NCBI GenBank assembly: GCA_016789845.1
Contig: JAEUQA010000062.1
Coordinates: 140,256 to 204,255 of the forward strand
Direction of reading: 5' to 3'
Source of the DNA: Chromatiales bacterium
GTDB taxonomy: Bacteria > Pseudomonadota > Gammaproteobacteria > Steroidobacterales > GCA-2729495
DNA: 64,000 nucleotides
Shown: positions 60,515-64,000 of the stretch, one piece after another
Layout: every line of letters starts with the position of its first letter
Position numbering within the stretch: position 1 is the first letter of the stretch
The notes under the pieces: model-generated
The model's input: only the letters and a program-made list of their open reading frames with translations
Database searches by the model: none
What the model was told of the DNA's origin: nothing
Program-made: the position numbers and the translations under genes

Positions 60515-61863
60515 GGCGTGCGGCCGCCATCCTGCTTGCGGGCTGGCTCGGCACGGCTGGCGCTCTCGCAGCCGTCCCCCGGGAGTCGACGGTGGATACC
60601 GGCGGCCTTGGCCCCGTAACGGTCTACGCGCCGGATGGCCCGCCGACCAGCGTGGTCCTGTTCGTCTCCGGCGATGGCGGCTGGAACGCCGGCGTGGTGG
60701 CGATGGCCCGGCACCTGCGGGACTGGGGCGCGCTGGTCGCTGGCGTCGACGTGCGGCATTGCCAGACCGGCACCAGCCCGGTGAAGACCGGCTGCCACCC
60801 GCCGGCAGTGGCGTTCGAGCGCCTCGCCCATGCCGTCGAGAAGCGGGCAGGCCTCACGAGCTATGTGTCGCCCATCCTCGTTGGTTACTCGTCGGGTGCC
60901 AACCTCGTCTACGCCATTGCACGGGAGGCCCCGGCCGGCACCTTCGCGGGCGCCATCAGCCTCGGCTTCTGCGCGAAGCCGGCGGCGGGTGCGGCGGTAC
61001 CGGCAGCGGCCAGGCTGGACCTCCCGTGGATCGTGCTCCACGGTGCCCTGGACCAGGTCTGCGCCGCCGAGGCCACGCGTGAGTTCGTGGCCGGCGTCGC
61101 CAGGGCCAAGTTCGTGCTGTTGCCGGCGGTCGGTCATGGCTACGCCGTGGAGGCGAACTGGCTGCCCCAGTTCCGCGATGCCTATCTGAAGCTCGTGACG
61201 GCAACGACGGAGCCAGCGCCCGCCGCCAGCGATATCGCCGACCTGCCGCTGGTCGAAGTTCCCGCAGGCAGGGCGGCGGCCGGCCTGCCGGCAGACACCT
61301 TCGTCGTGCTGCTAACGGGCGACGGTGGCTGGGCGGGGCTGGACCGGGCGCTGGCGGCCGATCTTGCCGCGGGCGGAGTACCCGTCGTAGCGCTCAGCAC
61401 GTTGCGGTACTTCTGGCGCCAGCAGACGCCCGAGGATGCGGGCCGGGACCTCGGTCGCATCATCGGCCACTACGCGGCCGCGTGGCACCGGCCCCGCGTG
61501 CTGCTGGTCGGCTACTCGTTCGGGGCAAACGTGTTGCCGTTCCTGGCCGCCCGCCTGCCGTCGGAAGCGCGGCAGGCCGTCCGGGGTCTCGGTCTGCTGG
61601 CGCCGGCAAGTCACGCGGACTTCGAAATACGCGTGGCGGACTGGATTCCGGGATCGGTCCCGCAGGGGCGGCCCGTGCAGCCTGCCCTGCTGGCCCTGAC
61701 CGGCGTGCCGGTGCTGTGCCTGTACAGTACCGAGGACAGCGACAGCCCCTGTCCTGCGTTGCCGCCGGCCCGGGGCCGCGCGGTAAGTCTGCCGGGCGGG
61801 CACCACTTTGGCGGCGACTCAGCTACCCTCGCCCGGGAGCTGTTGGGGTTCATGGGGCTGTGA
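60511..61863 (+). CDS. acvB: AcvB/VirJ-type periplasmic aminoacyl-PG hydrolase
   Basis: 450 residues with a signal peptide (cleavage near LAAVP). Two related halves each carry a hydrolase elbow: GYSSG with Ser127 and GYSFG with Ser336. The halves also share VVLFVSGDGGWNAG and FVVLLTGDGGWAGL. In Agrobacterium, AcvB removes lysine from lysyl-PG made by the neighbouring MprF homologue LpiA, and that pairing is repeated here with a four-base overlap. The enzyme would therefore undo MprF's product. Whether both active sites work is not known. Confidence 0.88.
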   Translation: MRRAAAILLAGWLGTAGALAAVPRESTVDTGGLGPVTVYAPDGPPTSVVLFVSGDGGWNAGVVAMARHLRDWGALVAGVDVRHCQTGTSPVKTGCHPPAVAFERLAHAVEKRAGLTSYVSPILVGYSSGANLVYAIAREAPAGTFAGAISLGFCAKPAAGAAVPAAARLDLPWIVLHGALDQVCAAEATREFVAGVARAKFVLLPAVGHGYAVEANWLPQFRDAYLKLVTATTEPAPAASDIADLPLVEVPAGRAAAGLPADTFVVLLTGDGGWAGLDRALAADLAAGGVPVVALSTLRYFWRQQTPEDAGRDLGRIIGHYAAAWHRPRVLLVGYSFGANVLPFLAARLPSEARQAVRGLGLLAPASHADFEIRVADWIPGSVPQGRPVQPALLALTGVPVLCLYSTEDSDSPCPALPPARGRAVSLPGGHHFGGDSATLARELLGFMGL

Positions 61864-61868
61864 GTGGC

Positions 61869-62546
61869 ATGCGACTGCTGCTGATCGAGGACGACCGGGA
61901 TGCCGCTGGCTACCTGGTCAAGGCGCTGACGGAAGCCGGCTATCGCGTGGACCACGCGGCCGACGGCCGGGAGGGCCTGTTCCAGGCCACGGAACACCAG
62001 TACGACGGCATCGTGGCCGACCGGATGCTGCCGCACCTGGACGGGCTGACGATCGTCGAGATCCTGCGCAAGCAGGGCAACCGCACGCCCGTGCTCATCC
62101 TCTCGGCGCTCGGCTCGGTGGATCATCGGGTGGAGGGACTGCGCGCAGGCGGCGACGACTACCTCACGAAGCCCTTCGCGCTGTCCGAGCTGCTGGCCCG
62201 CATCGAGGCGCTGCTCCGCCGGGGCCAGGTCGCGCCGGCGCCCGAGACGAAGCTGCGCCTCGCGGACCTCGAGATGGACGTGCTGGCCCGCACCGTCACC
62301 CGTGCGGGACGCCGCATCGAGCTGACGGCCCGGGAGTTCAAGCTGCTCGAGTACCTGCTGCGCCGGGCGGGGCAGGTGGTCACCCGCACGATGCTCCTGG
62401 AAGGCGTGTGGGACCTGCACTTCGACCCCCAGACCAACGTGATCGACGTGCACCTCTCCCGGCTGCGCCAGGCGATCGACAAGGGCTTCGACCGGCCCCT
62501 GATCCAGACCGTCCGCGGCGCCGGCTACAGCCTCCGGGCCGACTGA
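61869..62546 (+). CDS. OmpR-family response regulator
   Basis: 225 residues: receiver domain with phosphorylated Asp51 (VADRMLPHLDG), Lys of KPFALSELL near residue 101, and a winged-helix DNA-binding domain (about 130-225; ELTAREFKLLEYLLRRAGQV, VIDVHLSRLRQAI). Start ATG 61869 is five bases after the acvB stop; longer upstream frames are inside acvB. Adjacent to its kinase with one base between stop and start. As it is expressed with mprF and acvB, it is the natural regulator of that lipid pathway. Confidence 0.93.
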   Translation: MRLLLIEDDRDAAGYLVKALTEAGYRVDHAADGREGLFQATEHQYDGIVADRMLPHLDGLTIVEILRKQGNRTPVLILSALGSVDHRVEGLRAGGDDYLTKPFALSELLARIEALLRRGQVAPAPETKLRLADLEMDVLARTVTRAGRRIELTAREFKLLEYLLRRAGQVVTRTMLLEGVWDLHFDPQTNVIDVHLSRLRQAIDKGFDRPLIQTVRGAGYSLRAD

Positions 62547-62547
62547 G

Positions 62548-63942
62548 TTGCGCACCTCGGCCCTGCGCCTGTCGGTGGTCTACGCGGCCAGCTTCGCGGC
62601 GGCCCTGGTGGCCCTCGTCTTCGTCATCTACCTGCTCACCACCCGCTTCATCGATGCGGAGGTGGACACGGTCATCGAGCGTGATGCCATGAGCATCCTC
62701 GAGGCCTACGGCCGCAGCGGCACCCGCGGCATCGTCAACGAGCTGGACCTGCGGGAGCGGACCTTCAGCCGCATCAATGCGGTCTACCTCCTGACCGACG
62801 CCGAGGGCTTCGTCATCGCCGGCAACCTGCCGGCCTGGCCGGCCATGCGCCGGGACGGGCGCTGGGTGGAGTTCGAGATCGAGCTGCGGGAGGCCGGCCT
62901 GGAAACGGGCCGGCCGGTGCGGGCGATGATGCTGGAGCCGGGGCCGGGGCTGCGCCTGCTGGTGGGCACGGACCTCAGCGACCGGCGGGACCTGGGCCGG
63001 CGCTTCGCGGTGGCCGCCGGCATCGGCACGCTGCTGGTCACGCTCATCGCCCTTGGGATCGGCTATCGCCAGAGCCAGCGCATCCTGGCCCGGGTGGAGG
63101 CCGTGAGCCGCTCCTGCAAGGAGATCGTGGGTGGCAACCTGGCACGCCGGCTGCCCCTCGCCGGCGACGACGATGAGTTCGACGCGCTGGCGGTCGAGGT
63201 GAATAGCCTGCTGGCGCGGCTTGCCCGGACGACGGAGATCCTCCGCACATCCCTGCACAGCGCGGCCCACGACCTGCGCAGCCCGATGCACCGCATGCGG
63301 CTGCGCATGGAGCAGGCCCTGAACGCGGAGCCGGCGAGCGAGGTGGCGGGGGGCGACGTGGCGGCCGCCCAGCGGGACACCCTGGAGCCACTGCTGCGGG
63401 ACGTGGACCAGATGCAGCGCGTGCTCACGGCGCTCCTGCAGATCGCGGAGGCGGAGAGCGGCACCGTTGGGGCGCGGCCCGAGCCGGTGGCCCTGGACCT
63501 GATGCTCGACGAGCTCGGCGAGCTGTACCAGCCCCAGGCGGAGGAGCAGGGCATCACGCTCGCCGTCAGCTGCGCGCCGGGCAGCCTCGTGCTCGGTCAC
63601 CGGCAGCTGCTTGCCCAGGCCGTCGCCAACCTCATCGACAACGCCCTCAAGTTCACGCCGTCCGGCGGGCGGGTGGACCTGCGGACGGAGCTTGCGGACG
63701 GCCGGCTGGTCATCTCCGTGGCGGATTCAGGCCCGGGTATCCCGTCCGAGGACCGCACCCGGGCCGTGGAGCCCTTCGTGCGCCTGGCCAATGCGCCGCC
63801 CCGGGACGGCTCGGGCCTGGGGCTGAACCTGGCCGCGGCGGTCGCGCGGCTCCACGGTGGCAGCCTGCGGCTGGAGGACAACCGGCCCGGGCTCGTGGCG
63901 CGGCTGGATTTGCCCGCTGGAGCGCCTGCCGGAGCGCCTTGA
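62548..63942 (+). CDS. Two-component sensor histidine kinase
   Basis: 464 residues from TTG one base after the regulator's stop. Two membrane helices (about 8-30 and 152-170) bracket a periplasmic sensor domain of about 120 residues (VDTVIERDAMSILEAYGRSG, INAVYLLTDAEGFVIAGN). HAMP, then the H-box with His241 in AAHDLRSPMHRM, and the ATPase with N-box NLIDNALKF, DSGPGIP and GSGLGLNL. The sensor domain has few distinguishing residues, so the signal is unknown. The complete gene ends just before the right-edge hairpin. Confidence 0.92.
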   Translation: MRTSALRLSVVYAASFAAALVALVFVIYLLTTRFIDAEVDTVIERDAMSILEAYGRSGTRGIVNELDLRERTFSRINAVYLLTDAEGFVIAGNLPAWPAMRRDGRWVEFEIELREAGLETGRPVRAMMLEPGPGLRLLVGTDLSDRRDLGRRFAVAAGIGTLLVTLIALGIGYRQSQRILARVEAVSRSCKEIVGGNLARRLPLAGDDDEFDALAVEVNSLLARLARTTEILRTSLHSAAHDLRSPMHRMRLRMEQALNAEPASEVAGGDVAAAQRDTLEPLLRDVDQMQRVLTALLQIAEAESGTVGARPEPVALDLMLDELGELYQPQAEEQGITLAVSCAPGSLVLGHRQLLAQAVANLIDNALKFTPSGGRVDLRTELADGRLVISVADSGPGIPSEDRTRAVEPFVRLANAPPRDGSGLGLNLAAAVARLHGGSLRLEDNRPGLVARLDLPAGAPAGAP

Positions 63943-63944
63943 GG

Positions 63945-64000
63945 CGGGACCCCTTCCCGCGAGAATCGAGTCCGCGAGTCTCGAGCGGGAAGGGGTCCCG
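63945..64000. terminator. Large hairpin at the right window edge
   Basis: 16-base perfect arms (63945-63960, cgggaccccttcccgc, and 63985-64000) with a 24-base centre that adds a gaga/tctc stem with a two-base bulge. It starts three bases after the kinase stop, so it probably terminates the mprF operon, though no U-tract can be seen because the window ends. It could also be part of a larger repeat. Confidence 0.55.

Overview
The window is a gene-dense piece of chromosome from a GC-rich Gram-negative bacterium. Outer-membrane beta-barrels, a patatin/BamA-type fusion, AsmA, many lipoproteins with clear lipoboxes, a parvulin, a DegP/DegQ protease and a fatty-acid cis/trans isomerase all point to a proteobacterial double envelope. 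The family mix (DUF3604, DUF2796/DUF3299 with an ABC transporter, a META-like/SurA-like fusion, YbiT-type ABC-F) suggests Gammaproteobacteria, perhaps near the Steroidobacterales/Nevskiales. That placement is an impression from gene content, not a phylogeny. I saw no rRNA, tRNA, CRISPR array, prophage or intact insertion sequence. About 58 protein genes are supported, one of them cut by the left window edge.

Layout. 1-10 kb: envelope genes (MscS channel, a barrel protein, a coupled patatin-barrel/AsmA pair, an MltF-like lytic transglycosylase lipoprotein). 10-13 kb: a small outer-membrane-like protein and a DUF3604 protein, with a broken 3' tail of a second DUF3604 gene and a 44-base palindrome beside them. 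13-24 kb: membrane-lipid and secreted proteins (Cti, phospholipase D lipoprotein, LssY_C lipoprotein coupled to a hydrolase lipoprotein, parvulin coupled to HupE/UreJ, VTT-family membrane protein). 24-30 kb: a P-type ATPase, TrmO, GabT, a YdcZ-type transporter and a VapBC module. 30-33 kb: a CrtU/phytoene-desaturase-like flavoenzyme next to a Rieske oxygenase-like protein. 33-37 kb: a zincin, cytochrome c, tandem Usp, DUF2934, DUF302 and a beta-propeller-like protein. 37-40.5 kb: a four-gene operon (DUF2796, ABC ATPase, permease, DUF3299) resembling the Vibrio Zrg zinc system. 41-43 kb: a lower-GC methyltransferase/GSCFA hydrolase pair. 43-50 kb: cytochromes, a 35-residue membrane peptide, a TPR/2OG-Fe(II) protein, Asd and an ABC-F ATPase. 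50-54 kb: CNNM/CorC protein, and a spermidine-synthase-like gene coupled to a SulP transporter. 54-56 kb: a second propeller paralogue coupled to a lipoprotein with a Rossmann fold. 56-64 kb: a DegQ-type protease followed by mprF-acvB-response regulator-histidine kinase, ending in a large hairpin at the window edge.

The strongest theme is envelope lipid remodelling: Cti changes acyl-chain geometry, MprF/AcvB would make and remove aminoacyl-phosphatidylglycerol, and phospholipase-like proteins, AsmA and patatin act on the same material. The mprF-acvB pair sits in one tight unit with its own two-component system, which is the best candidate for a self-contained regulated system. Many genes are translationally coupled through 4-base ATGA or GTGA overlaps, and several starts lie only 6-9 bases after a -10-like hexamer, suggesting leaderless or nearly leaderless transcripts.
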